Assembly: GCA_021797515.1 (NCBI GenBank)
Contig: JAJZZP010000053.1
Coordinates: 1-43,567, forward strand
Direction: 5' to 3'
Origin: Bacillota bacterium
GTDB lineage: Bacteria > Bacillota > Sulfobacillia > Sulfobacillales > Sulfobacillaceae
DNA length: 43,567 nt
A program made the position numbers and the translations under genes. The first letter of the stretch is position 1; each line of letters opens with the position of its first letter. Below the pieces are notes generated by a model that searched no databases, was not told the origin of the DNA, and saw only the letters and a list, made by a program, of their open reading frames with translations. Below are positions 1 through 8,352 of the stretch, piece after piece.

Positions 1-229
1 AGATCCAGCGGCACGTAGTTCTACGGAAACCATCCGATCTCTTGTCGGTTCCGGAAACCCCTTGCCTCTGGGTTTTGCTGTTGTCGAACGGGGCCACATC
101 GAAGATCCAGCGGCACGTAGTTCTACGGAAACCATCCGATCTCTTGTCGGTTCCGGAAACCCCTTGCCTCTGGGTTTTGCTGTTGTCGAACGGGGCCACA
201 TCGAAGATCCAGCGGCACGTAGTTCTACG
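1..229. repeat. 102-bp direct tandem repeat, about 2.25 copies
   Basis: Copies run 1-102 and 103-204, with a partial third copy 205-229 that then diverges. The two full copies look identical. The period is 34 codons, so every reading frame stays open across the copy junction. The array is cut by the window start, so the true copy number is unknown. It lies beside decayed sequence and is not clearly inside a real gene; an in-frame 34-residue protein repeat is possible but unproven. Confidence 0.9.
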
Positions 230-239
230 AACCGATACG

Positions 240-700
240 AATCGATTGACAACGGCGATGCTTTCGGAGCAATTGGTCAGAACTCGCGTTCACCCGGGCA
301 TTCTAGTGGATGTCTGCCTCCGGAGCTGCCGCTGGGCCTTGCCGTTGTGGGAGTGTGGGAATCGACGGGACCTGCTGCAAGCTCAGCGAGATCGAGAAAA
401 ACGGACCTTCCCGGAACGCTTTACTATGATCCAAGCCGTTTTTTCCCTTGTGCCATCATGTCGATGTACGACACGATCACGTCGTGGTGGGTATTGAACC
501 TCCTAGGTACAGGCAGGCATACCTTGGACATCGAGAGTTTTTCGGGCGTCACGCCGTACGTCATCGCACAAAACGCAGGGTCGCTTCTCTTGGTGGATGC
601 CCACCATCGGACGACCCTTTCATGGCTAACCAACGTGCCTTATGGGATAATAGATGGGTATGGTTCACTCATTGGCCATTACGATACCTACTGGAACACT
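240..700 (+). pseudogene. decayed sequence, possibly an IS110-type transposase remnant
   Basis: No frame gives a credible intact protein. Around 481-520 the reading VVVGIEP is followed, after a short apparent insertion and frame change, by TGRHTL. Joined, these resemble the GxEPTGxxW motif of IS110-family (DEDD) transposases. Frames shift repeatedly through the stretch, which fits a degenerate mobile gene. The match rests on one short motif, so this is a weak call; it could be unrelated decayed coding sequence. Confidence 0.25.
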
Positions 701-719
701 AGCTAGGGGAGACATGATG

Positions 720-1298
720 ATGACTTTAGAGCAAACTCTGTACATTGTGCGTCATGGCCAAAGCATTGCCAATGCTTCGCGTGTGATGCAAGGGTGGTGG
801 AACTCTTCGCTATCGCTCGCCGGCCAGCAAGAGGTGGCTCGCCTCAAACCATTTCTCCCTGCCAATGTCCCTATTATTGCGAGTGATTTAGATCGGGCGC
901 GCCAAACCGCAGAAATTTTACAGGCAGACGCCCAAGCAACGATCCTGGACCGACGACTTAGGGAAGTAAACGTAGGCGATTGGCAAGGACGTGCCAAAGC
1001 CGAATTGATTTACGAACGAGAATGGCAGGACTTTATGACAAGCCCGGAACACTTTCAGTTCCCCCGCGGGGAGGCGTTGACTGCGGTGGTACAAAGACTA
1101 AGAACAGTTATGGATGAAATAACTGACGCGGCCGCAGTTCTGATCACTCATCGTCTAGCCCTGCGGTGTTTGTTAAGTGATTTAACACAAAATTGGAACG
1201 GCCTGCACCACATCGCCATACCCAATGCCTCAATTACGCTAATTCAGAGGAGTTGTGGTAAGAGTTGGGATATCAAAACCGTGGGATGGGTGCCCTAA
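720..1298 (+). CDS. histidine phosphatase family protein (phosphoglycerate mutase-like)
   Basis: A 192-residue cytosolic phosphatase of the histidine phosphatase superfamily. The phospho-acceptor motif RHG is at residues 11-13 (His12), the SDLxRAxQTA motif is near residue 55-65, and the second catalytic histidine is His144 in ITHR. The length is normal for a small broad-specificity member. Three consecutive ATGs lie at 714, 717 and 720; the AGGGGAG at 705-711 is best spaced for 717 or 720. The next gene downstream is a ComA-type phosphosulfolactate synthase about 345 bases away, so this enzyme might supply the phosphosulfolactate phosphatase step in place of ComB. That is inference from position only; CobC-like or general phosphatase roles are equally open. 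Confidence 0.85.
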   Translation: MTLEQTLYIVRHGQSIANASRVMQGWWNSSLSLAGQQEVARLKPFLPANVPIIASDLDRARQTAEILQADAQATILDRRLREVNVGDWQGRAKAELIYEREWQDFMTSPEHFQFPRGEALTAVVQRLRTVMDEITDAAAVLITHRLALRCLLSDLTQNWNGLHHIAIPNASITLIQRSCGKSWDIKTVGWVP

Positions 1299-1643
1299 GG
1301 GAGAGGCTATTTCGGCCTAATCTGCCCAAAAACGGAGGAATTTCCTCTTAGAGGCTGGTGGTCGCCCCCAAGATGGCCTGAGCGGGGTTCTCCTGTTCTC
1401 CTCTGCGTTGACCAATACCCAGGAGGACAGGTAGAGTCTGAATATCGCAACACATTTGGCACACGCTGAATTTCTGTCGAAGCGGGGAACCCAGGTCATT
1501 GGGGCGAATCTCTAGCCACACCGCTGGAGTAGGGAGACAGATCCTTCCGAGCCCGTCAGCTAACCTCGTAAGCGTTGCTCTGCTTGAAGTTCCAGTGTGT
1601 TTTTTGCGCCTATTGTGGTTGCGCCCACAGAAGGGAGATTGCT
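1299..1643. other. 345-base gap, no convincing gene
   Basis: No open frame here has a credible start, ribosome site and composition. The end of the gap must contain the leader of the ComA-type gene; the ribosome site AAGGGAG is at 1631-1637. A stretch around 1455-1570 has a decayed-coding look and may be the tail of a mobile element, but I could not identify it. Confidence 0.4.
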
Positions 1644-2411
1644 ATGGGAACATTGGATATTCCGATTAGATCCCAAAAACCTCGCAACGAAGGGCTAACC
1701 TGTATTAATGACCGTGGAGTGGGATTGGGCGCGTGGGAAGATGCCTTACAAATGGCCGGAGAGTATGTCGATGTAGTGAAGCTGGGCATTGGCACCGCCT
1801 ATGTGATGCAAAATCTTGAAGAGAAAGTGGCGTTTTTGCAAAGCCGCGACGTCCACGTTGTATTGGGCGGCACATTGTTTGAAACCTTCTGGGCTCAAGG
1901 ACAAGTGGACGCCTATTACCATTTCGTTAAAGGCCTGGGGCTGCAGTATGTAGAGGTCTCTTCAGGCAGTTACCCGATACCCCTTGATGATAAGGTAGCG
2001 ATCGTCCAACGTTTTGCCAAAGAATTTCATGTAATGGCGGAGGTGGGCAGCAAAGACGACGAAAAACAGATGGGTATCACCGAACAGGTCGCCCAAGCTA
2101 AGGCGTTGCGCCAAGCTGGTGCCGGCAAGGTGATTATGGAAGGACGTGCCTCCGGGCTTGGGGGAATGTATGATAGGGAAGGCAAGGCTGATGATGCCCT
2201 AATTGATGCTATGACTCAAGCGCTAGATATCGGCGATATCATTTTTGAAGCCCCGCAAGAACAACAGCAAATTGCGTTCATTCGACGCTTCGGCCCAAAT
2301 GTCAATCTCGGCAACGTGCCTTTTGAGGATATTTTAATGCTGGAAACGGAACGCGTGGGGTTGCGATTTGACACTTTATCAGCTACGCGTCCGCAAGGCC
2401 AAGTCGGATGA
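1644..2411 (+). CDS. comA: phosphosulfolactate synthase (ComA family)
   Basis: A 255-residue TIM-barrel protein of the ComA/YitC family. The family adds sulfite to phosphoenolpyruvate to give (R)-2-phospho-3-sulfolactate, the first step of coenzyme M synthesis in methanogens and of 3-sulfolactate formation in Bacillus spores. Family landmarks visible in order include VVKLGIGTA, VVLGGTLFE, VEVSSG, AEVGSKD, IMEGRASG and IIFEAP. The start at 1644 is chosen because AAGGGAG sits 6 bases upstream; an upstream in-frame extension to 1575 is uncoupled and un-family-like. The stop overlaps the next gene by ATGA, implying translational coupling to a hydroxyacid dehydrogenase. No ComB-type phosphatase is adjacent. 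Confidence 0.9.
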   Translation: MGTLDIPIRSQKPRNEGLTCINDRGVGLGAWEDALQMAGEYVDVVKLGIGTAYVMQNLEEKVAFLQSRDVHVVLGGTLFETFWAQGQVDAYYHFVKGLGLQYVEVSSGSYPIPLDDKVAIVQRFAKEFHVMAEVGSKDDEKQMGITEQVAQAKALRQAGAGKVIMEGRASGLGGMYDREGKADDALIDAMTQALDIGDIIFEAPQEQQQIAFIRRFGPNVNLGNVPFEDILMLETERVGLRFDTLSATRPQGQVG

Positions 2412-3319
2412 TTCTGGTGACGGAAATGATGCATGTCGAAGGGCTCAGGACACTCGAAGATGCTCCCTATCGCTACGATCCTGAGTTATATTGCAAACCG
2501 TTGGAGCTACAGCGCTGGCTACCGGAAGTTGAGGCCTTAATTGTCCGAAACCAGACGCGAGTGGACCGAAACTTGCTGTCGAAGGCACCGCGCATAGCCG
2601 TCGTAGGACGCCTGGGCGTCGGACTTGATAACATTGACACAACGGCATTAACAGAACGAGGCATTGCTCTGGTGATACCTCGAGGAGCAAACGCAGCTGC
2701 AGTGGCGGAATATGTTATCGGGGCTGTACTGGGTTTTTCGCGGCGATTTGAACAGATGGCGATGGCCACTCGTTCCGGTCGATGGGAACGCCCGATGAAT
2801 GCTCAGGGTGTTTTTGGCCGCCATTTGCGTTTAGTGGGATATGGAGCAACCGGGAAGGCGGTAGCAGAGCGAGCCGAGCCGTTTGGGATGCGGGTGAGTG
2901 TTTATGATCCTTATGTTGACCAGATTCCCGACCGGTATCGGGTTAAGGAGGTAGAAGATGGTTTGGAATCGGTAGACTACATAAGTCTTCATGTGCCCCT
3001 AACACCAAACACCCAAGGGATGGTGAATCGCAAACTGCTAGGGAACCTCAAACCAGGAGCTGTGCTTATTAACGCATCTCGTGGAGGCCTGGTAAACGAA
3101 GCGGACTTGGCTGATGCAGTCGAGTCAGGTCATCTTGCGGGCGCTATTTTGGATGTGCGTGCTCAAGAGCCGCCTGATCCCGAGGATAGGTTGTCCCGAT
3201 TAGACAAGATATGGACGACACCGCATATCGCTGGGTTGACGGATCAGAGTCAACGAAGTATTGCGGTATGGGTGGCCGAGAGAGTAAAGATGGAGCTCCA
3301 CCAGAGGCCGTTGATGTAG
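2408..3319 (+). CDS. D-2-hydroxyacid dehydrogenase, candidate (S)-sulfolactate dehydrogenase
   Basis: A 303-residue NAD(P)-dependent dehydrogenase of the SerA/D-2-hydroxyacid family. The nucleotide-binding motif GYGATG is near residue 145. The catalytic triad is visible as Arg in INASRGG, Glu in DVRAQEP and His in TTPHIAG. It lacks the C-terminal ACT domain of phosphoglycerate dehydrogenases. Its length and its 4-base overlap with the ComA-type gene fit a SlcC-like enzyme interconverting sulfolactate and sulfopyruvate. Family membership is firm; the substrate is inferred from context. A glycerate or phosphoglycerate dehydrogenase role cannot be excluded from sequence alone. Confidence 0.8.
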   Translation: MILVTEMMHVEGLRTLEDAPYRYDPELYCKPLELQRWLPEVEALIVRNQTRVDRNLLSKAPRIAVVGRLGVGLDNIDTTALTERGIALVIPRGANAAAVAEYVIGAVLGFSRRFEQMAMATRSGRWERPMNAQGVFGRHLRLVGYGATGKAVAERAEPFGMRVSVYDPYVDQIPDRYRVKEVEDGLESVDYISLHVPLTPNTQGMVNRKLLGNLKPGAVLINASRGGLVNEADLADAVESGHLAGAILDVRAQEPPDPEDRLSRLDKIWTTPHIAGLTDQSQRSIAVWVAERVKMELHQRPLM

Positions 3320-3367
3320 GGTACTGAGGGGATACGCGATGCGCAGGCAAAGGAGGTGTGTTGTTCG

Positions 3368-3754
3368 ATGCAATATCGGATGATGACAGCAAAAATTCAT
3401 CGTGCACGGGTTACCGAAGCGAATTTAAATTACATTGGATCAGTGACGATTGACCAGGCCCTTTTGGATGCGACGGGTCTACTGCCATACGAGATGGTTC
3501 AGATTACCAATTTGTCAAATGGTGCCTTATGGCAAACGTATATTATTGCTGGCCCCAAAGGCGCTGGCGACATTTGCCTTAATGGGCCGCCGGCGCGGTT
3601 GTTTCAACCTGATGACTTGGTGGTTATCTTGGGTTGGCGTATGGTCGACAAGGATGCACTGCGCGAACATCAACCGACGGTGGTTTTTGTCGACGACAAA
3701 AACCATATTACGGACGTGGCACGGAACGAAAAGGCATTCACCGTGGTCCGCTAG
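3368..3754 (+). CDS. PanD-like pyruvoyl-dependent decarboxylase with Arg54 replaced by Leu
   Basis: A 128-residue homolog of aspartate 1-decarboxylase, aligning without gaps to E. coli PanD over its first 76 residues. The self-cleavage pair Gly24-Ser25 is intact in GSVTID, so a pyruvoyl cofactor should form. Lys9, His11, Thr57, Tyr58, Asn72 and Gly73 are also kept. However, Arg54, which contacts the substrate carboxylate in PanD, is Leu54 in NGALWQTY, and the usual Ala74-Ala75 are Pro-Pro. An excellent ribosome site (AAAGGAGGT, 3349-3357) precedes the ATG at 3368. It is the third gene behind the ComA-type synthase and hydroxyacid dehydrogenase and has no panB or panC near it. I infer a changed substrate, perhaps cysteate (giving taurine) or another sulfonate. 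Plain beta-alanine synthesis is the alternative. Confidence 0.85.
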   Translation: MQYRMMTAKIHRARVTEANLNYIGSVTIDQALLDATGLLPYEMVQITNLSNGALWQTYIIAGPKGAGDICLNGPPARLFQPDDLVVILGWRMVDKDALREHQPTVVFVDDKNHITDVARNEKAFTVVR

Positions 3755-3864
3755 CAACCCTGCAATACCTAAACATGAAAGCCATGGATGTCTACTCAGG
3801 ACCCGGTCAGCCTTATCCCGCGGCCCTGAGTTTTCTATGCCAAAACCCGCGGCCTACCTGCCAT

Positions 3865-4016
3865 CTACACGCGCTCGCACACGGTGCGCTCGTATTCCCG
3901 CATAGGATCCTTCAGGTTCTCTTTGGCTACCGTCATCCAGGCAATCGGGATCGCGCACTCATTCCCACGCCTACCCGCATAGTAATGCTTCTTTGATTTT
4001 CTCTTAAATACCACAG
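3865..4016 (-). pseudogene. C-terminal fragment of a probable transposase
   Basis: Reading the minus strand gives about 50 open codons ending in TAG at 3865-3867. They include KKHYYAGRRGNE, AIPIAWMTVAKENL and a basic tail ending in ERTVCERV. There is no start or ribosome site. The basic, tyrosine-rich content looks like the tail of an IS transposase. It ends abruptly at the 3' end of the UbiD-type gene. I cannot name the IS family. Confidence 0.35.
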
Positions 4017-5339
4017 TCAGTCGCCGACTACATTGTTACTCGGCACCGTGATCTTTTCAAATCGTGCCTTGTCGACGCCTACTGGAATCGTCGCATCGAT
4101 GGCCCATTTACTTGTGACACCGTCAGGAGTTGCGGACGGATCCAGGGCAGAGCCGAGTGCGCCTGAGACGACCACAATGTCCCGATCCGGTTGAACGCGA
4201 GTTGCCACAGCCCATTCCACATCTTCGGGGTCATGAATGTTAATGTCGGAGTCGACGACTATTACTCGTTTCACTTCATTGACTCCGGCAAAGGCCGCAA
4301 GCATCGCATTCTTAGCTTCTCCTGCGTGACGCGGTGTAATTTGGGCCACTGCATGATAGCGACACCCTGAAGCTAAGGTTAATATGACATCTTCCACATT
4401 GGGTGAAACCTGAGACATTGCGTTGAGAATAGCGACTTCCCGAGGTATTGCCCCGAGTAACAAGTGCTCGCGGCTTGCGGGCAATATCGTTTGAAAAATC
4501 GGAGACTCTCTGTGGTATATAGCATCAATTTTCACTACGGGCCTAGGGGAACGCGAACCATAGGTTCGTGGAAATTCACCAAACGGTCCTTCAAGATCTC
4601 GAGCATGGGCGATTATGCGCCCTTCCAATAAATATTCGGACTCGGCCGGAACTTCTATCCCGTAGAGAGGACTAGGCACGACAGCAATGGGAGAACCCAA
4701 AAGTGAACTGGCGATTGTTGCTTCATCGACGCCGTATGGGGTAATCGCTTGTGAAGCCAACAAATATCCCGGCGGTAAGCCAACAACTAGCGCAACCGGC
4801 AAATCTTCGTCACGCTGTTCCGCCTTTGCCACCATGATTGCCAAATGACGGGGCAAAATCAAAATGCCTAGGGTTTGGGCATCGTTGATTTGTAGTCGGT
4901 GAATTGACCAATTTTGGATACCTGTATCAGGGTCACGGGAAATCGCTATGCTCGCCGTAATATACGCGCCGCTATCCCGCGCATGATGCAGTGGCGCAGG
5001 CAGGCTATCCAGCCGAACGGACGACTCACGGACTGTCAATACCGGAGCATCCTCAGCGTTACTCTGGTAGGGGACCAGAGGTTGCGCTAAGGCATCACGG
5101 TAACGAGAGTGCAAGACCTTCGCATCCTGTGCACCTATGGATTGGGCAAGTTCAGATCGACTATTGAAGGTGTTGCCGACAAGCACGCGATCGCCATCAC
5201 GAAATATCACGGTTTTTTGTCCATCATACTCCGTTAAACGCGACGCCACCATATGTGTGAGATCCCATGGTCCTTCGTGAATGACTACCCGATTTTGGCT
5301 CTCAAGAAAACCCAGCCAAGACCGCAAATCCATCATCAT
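4017..5339 (-). CDS. UbiD family (prenyl-FMN) decarboxylase
   Basis: A 440-residue member of the UbiD decarboxylase family, which uses prenylated FMN and a divalent metal to (de)carboxylate aromatic or alpha,beta-unsaturated acids. Recognisable parts are the metal/cofactor region around NWSIHRLQI, the segment VPAESEYLLEGRI, the GPFGEFPRTYG motif carrying the family acid residues, and the tail segment DSDINIHDPEDVEWAVATR. Three consecutive ATGs (5339, 5336, 5333) follow AGGAGGT; the second is the best spaced. It is the last gene of a minus-strand set with alcohol dehydrogenase, MFS carrier and aldehyde dehydrogenase. No UbiX-type prenyl-FMN synthase is in the window, so the cofactor must be made elsewhere. 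The substrate is not predictable. Confidence 0.88.
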   Translation of the reverse strand: MMMDLRSWLGFLESQNRVVIHEGPWDLTHMVASRLTEYDGQKTVIFRDGDRVLVGNTFNSRSELAQSIGAQDAKVLHSRYRDALAQPLVPYQSNAEDAPVLTVRESSVRLDSLPAPLHHARDSGAYITASIAISRDPDTGIQNWSIHRLQINDAQTLGILILPRHLAIMVAKAEQRDEDLPVALVVGLPPGYLLASQAITPYGVDEATIASSLLGSPIAVVPSPLYGIEVPAESEYLLEGRIIAHARDLEGPFGEFPRTYGSRSPRPVVKIDAIYHRESPIFQTILPASREHLLLGAIPREVAILNAMSQVSPNVEDVILTLASGCRYHAVAQITPRHAGEAKNAMLAAFAGVNEVKRVIVVDSDINIHDPEDVEWAVATRVQPDRDIVVVSGALGSALDPSATPDGVTSKWAIDATIPVGVDKARFEKITVPSNNVVGD

Positions 5340-5494
5340 TGTACCTCCTCATAACATCGGTAGGGATTTCTGGGGTATTTGTGATATCCCTGTGCTCTAG
5401 ACATCTGTGGTTTGTAGGTTTCTTTTCTGCCTATGATGATGATAACCTACTCCTTGGGCCAAATCGGGGCGCATTACCTGTCGCATTCTGGTTG

Positions 5495-6928
5495 TCACAA
5501 AACCTCGGATACTACGTTCTTCAATTCGGTGTATTCGTATAGGCCCGCCTTGCCACGGCTTCGGCCCAGACCGCTGCTCTTCATACCGCCCGATTCGGCT
5601 TCAGCAAATGTTTTTTGGTATGTGTTAATCCAAACTGTGCCCGTCTCTAATTGACGTGCTACTCTGACCGCCCGATCATGGTCCCGCGTCCAAACGGATG
5701 ACACTAATCCATATGCTGTACTATTGGCGAAGGTGATCGCGGCGTCTTCATCCTGGAACCGTTCCAATGACACTACGGGGCCAAAGATTTCGTGTTGCAC
5801 CATGGAGGACGTGCAAGGAACGTTTTCTATCAATGTGGGAGCAAAGAAAAATCCGTCTTTCAAAACTCCTCCAGTCATGCGCTGCCCACCAATTAGAACC
5901 CTACCTCCATCGCGAACGCCGGCGTTTACAGCCTCTTGGGATACTGCCACCTGATGTTCGGTGATTAGGGGTCCCATGGTGGTATCGGCCGCTAAACCAG
6001 GGCCGACCCGCAACGAAGCAATTGTTTCCACGAGTTTATCACGTACTGCGTTATAAATCGCATCATGCACCAATATTCGTGAAGCGGCCATACAATTTTG
6101 TCCAGACGATCCATACATACCTTGAACCAAAACGGGGATCATCCGTTCTAATGGCGCATCTGGAAAGATAATTGAGGAGCTTTTACCGCCGAGTTCCAAC
6201 AAAACTTTTTTAATTCCACGTGCAGCCAATTCTCCAATACGTTGACCAGTTTGCGTACTGCCGGTAAAACTGACGGCCGCCACATGGCGATGACTTACAA
6301 TCGCTTCCCCAATGGGGACTCCTTCACCAGGAATGACATGGATCAAACCCCGAGGCACAACGACAGTGTCTGGCAGATCGCGACAAATTTCCAGTACAGT
6401 CAACGGAGCCAACAGTGCAGGTTTAATGATGGCCGAATTTCCTGCCGCGAGTGCGGGAGCCAATTCGCGCACTAACAAAAGCACGGGCCAGTTCCACGGA
6501 ATGATAAACCCAACAACTCCGAGAGGTTCGGGAATTACTTCACCATACATACCGGAACCAAGAGTCAGACTCCTGCCCTCCAATTGTCGGGCTTGACCGG
6601 CGGCAAACTTCAAAGTGTCCACTGTGGCCAAAATTTCTCGTTCTGCTTCAGCCATGACTTTTCCATTCTCCCGCGTTAAGAGGGTGGCTAAACGGTGACG
6701 ATCCTGTTTAATGCGATCGGCCCAACACCACAGAAATTCGGCCCGTAAAACCCCATTTTCCCGCCATTTCCGTATGCGCACGGCCTGTTGAGCAGCCTCC
6801 ACAGCGCGATTAACGTCTTCCACCGTTCCCAGTACCACTTTATCCACTTGTTGACCGGTCGCGGGATCTATCACCTCCGTGGTATCCCCTGTGGAGATCC
6901 AGTCCCCATTAATAAATTTTTGATACAT
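5495..6928 (-). CDS. NAD(P)-dependent aldehyde dehydrogenase
   Basis: A 477-residue enzyme of the aldehyde dehydrogenase superfamily that oxidises an aldehyde to the acid. Visible catalytic residues are Asn146 in PWNW, Lys169 in IIKP, the cofactor loop FTGSTQTG at 221-228, Glu245 in LELGGKS and nucleophile Cys279 in GQNCMAASR. All are present, so it should be active. The ATG at 6928 follows GAAGGGGG. It starts 12 bases after the MFS gene ends and precedes the UbiD-type gene by about 155 bases. It probably oxidises the aldehyde formed by the iron-type alcohol dehydrogenase at the head of this operon; the actual substrate is unknown. Confidence 0.92.
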   Translation of the reverse strand: MYQKFINGDWISTGDTTEVIDPATGQQVDKVVLGTVEDVNRAVEAAQQAVRIRKWRENGVLRAEFLWCWADRIKQDRHRLATLLTRENGKVMAEAEREILATVDTLKFAAGQARQLEGRSLTLGSGMYGEVIPEPLGVVGFIIPWNWPVLLLVRELAPALAAGNSAIIKPALLAPLTVLEICRDLPDTVVVPRGLIHVIPGEGVPIGEAIVSHRHVAAVSFTGSTQTGQRIGELAARGIKKVLLELGGKSSSIIFPDAPLERMIPVLVQGMYGSSGQNCMAASRILVHDAIYNAVRDKLVETIASLRVGPGLAADTTMGPLITEHQVAVSQEAVNAGVRDGGRVLIGGQRMTGGVLKDGFFFAPTLIENVPCTSSMVQHEIFGPVVSLERFQDEDAAITFANSTAYGLVSSVWTRDHDRAVRVARQLETGTVWINTYQKTFAEAESGGMKSSGLGRSRGKAGLYEYTELKNVVSEVL

Positions 6929-6940
6929 AGTGAACCCCCT

Positions 6941-8233
6941 TCAGTTGTTGGCCAAGCCCATCTGAAGTTCCTCCGACAGATCAACGCCCCGGGTCTCGCG
7001 TAAGATCCACGGCAGGCCAAATAATACGATGGCGGCGAATGTGCCAGACAGTAATCCTAAATTCATGCTGGATGCCGCAACGATGGGCGCTAAAGCTGAC
7101 ATTCCTCGTCCAACCATATAAATGGTTGAAATACCGGTCGAGCGAGCGCGAGTCGGATATAATTCACTAAACCACACGCCAAAGACTGCGAAAGATGCGG
7201 AGCCCATGTAAAATAGTAGATACGCCCAAAAGATGGGCCAATGCACAAACGAGGTCCCGATGGGCACACGAATACCCACCGTAAAAATTATGAACAGGAG
7301 GAAGCCAACGACCGACAGGGATTGCGCGATAAGGAATGATGCCTTCCTTCCCCATACATCGCCAAGAAAGCCGATAATAACATAGGTTAGTGCTCCTAGA
7401 AATGTCGCCCATGTGGTTATTGACGCACTCAGTGTGGCAGGTACTTTGTATAGTGTGGTCAACACGGTGGGCATTATCGAGGCAATAGCGTAAAATGCGT
7501 ACATGTAGCACGCGACCATAATGAGGCCGATAAAGGTATATTTCCGATTATCTGGATGAAAAATCGCCTTAAACGGGACGTTTTTGGTGTTCCTTGGGCT
7601 AGGAGTCTCTTTGCTTCGCTGCATCACGGCCCGTTGCCACAATTGCGATTCGGGTAGGGCTAATCGGACGATCATTATAGGTATTAGCGACAGAAATCCC
7701 GTAGCCAAAGCTACACGCCATCCCGAAAGTAGATAAGTAGTCAAAGCCCAGTGTGCAACAACCCCCGCTAACATGATGCCAAAGATGAAACTGCCTTGGA
7801 TTATGCCCCCACCCAATGCTCGTCGTTTAACGGTCCACACCTCGTTGTATAAAGCCATGCCAACACCCCATTCGCCGCCTAAGCCGATTCCAACCAGACT
7901 GCGAAATAGCGCCAGCGCAAAAACATTCCAAGAAAATGCCGACAACAAACTGCCGAGGGAATAGATGGCTATCGAAAGCAAAAGCAAACGGCGGCGCCCA
8001 ATTAAGTCCGCATAGTTACCAAAAATCACGCCACCCACCATTGAAAACACCAATTGCAGAGAAAAGACTACGCCCAAACTCGCAACCGATGTATGAAAAC
8101 TTTTGGTGATAGGCAAGACAACGAAAGAAATTATTAAAAGACTGTAACCATCCAGCGAAAAACCTAATATTGCCGAAACTAGCGTAGCATATCGCTGCAT
8201 GGGCGAATAGGTGAGTTGGCTCTGACCATTCAT
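6941..8233 (-). CDS. MFS transporter, aromatic/organic acid:H+ symporter type
   Basis: A 430-residue integral membrane protein with about 12 hydrophobic segments. The N-terminal DGYS motif in TM1 and the loop 2-3 signature GNYADLIGRRR place it in the major facilitator superfamily, close to the acid:H+ symporter (AAHS/SP-like) group. A second cytoplasmic GDVWGRK loop marks the C-terminal half. The start has a perfect AGGAGG upstream. Its place between alcohol and aldehyde dehydrogenase genes suggests it imports the organic acid or alcohol degraded by the island. Substrate assignment is inference. Confidence 0.88.
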   Translation of the reverse strand: MNGQSQLTYSPMQRYATLVSAILGFSLDGYSLLIISFVVLPITKSFHTSVASLGVVFSLQLVFSMVGGVIFGNYADLIGRRRLLLLSIAIYSLGSLLSAFSWNVFALALFRSLVGIGLGGEWGVGMALYNEVWTVKRRALGGGIIQGSFIFGIMLAGVVAHWALTTYLLSGWRVALATGFLSLIPIMIVRLALPESQLWQRAVMQRSKETPSPRNTKNVPFKAIFHPDNRKYTFIGLIMVACYMYAFYAIASIMPTVLTTLYKVPATLSASITTWATFLGALTYVIIGFLGDVWGRKASFLIAQSLSVVGFLLFIIFTVGIRVPIGTSFVHWPIFWAYLLFYMGSASFAVFGVWFSELYPTRARSTGISTIYMVGRGMSALAPIVAASSMNLGLLSGTFAAIVLFGLPWILRETRGVDLSEELQMGLANN

Positions 8234-8352
8234 AGTTCCTGTCCTCCTATTGCGTTCCAGTCTGTCTCAAACTGGGTGGTTTTTGAGTCGAGGAAAAATT
8301 CCTATACCGAATACGATTAATTAGCCATTCAGGCGGATGGGAAACTGACTGC

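Noticed and set aside
62-706. 214-codon open frame spanning the tandem repeat
   Set aside because: The frame is open partly because the repeat length is a multiple of three; there is no ribosome site, the second half has no protein-like conservation, and other frames are equally open.
3368-3754. Ordinary aspartate decarboxylase for pantothenate synthesis
   Set aside because: Arg54 is replaced by Leu, and the gene sits with comA and a hydroxyacid dehydrogenase rather than panB/panC. Not fully excluded, but not the best reading.
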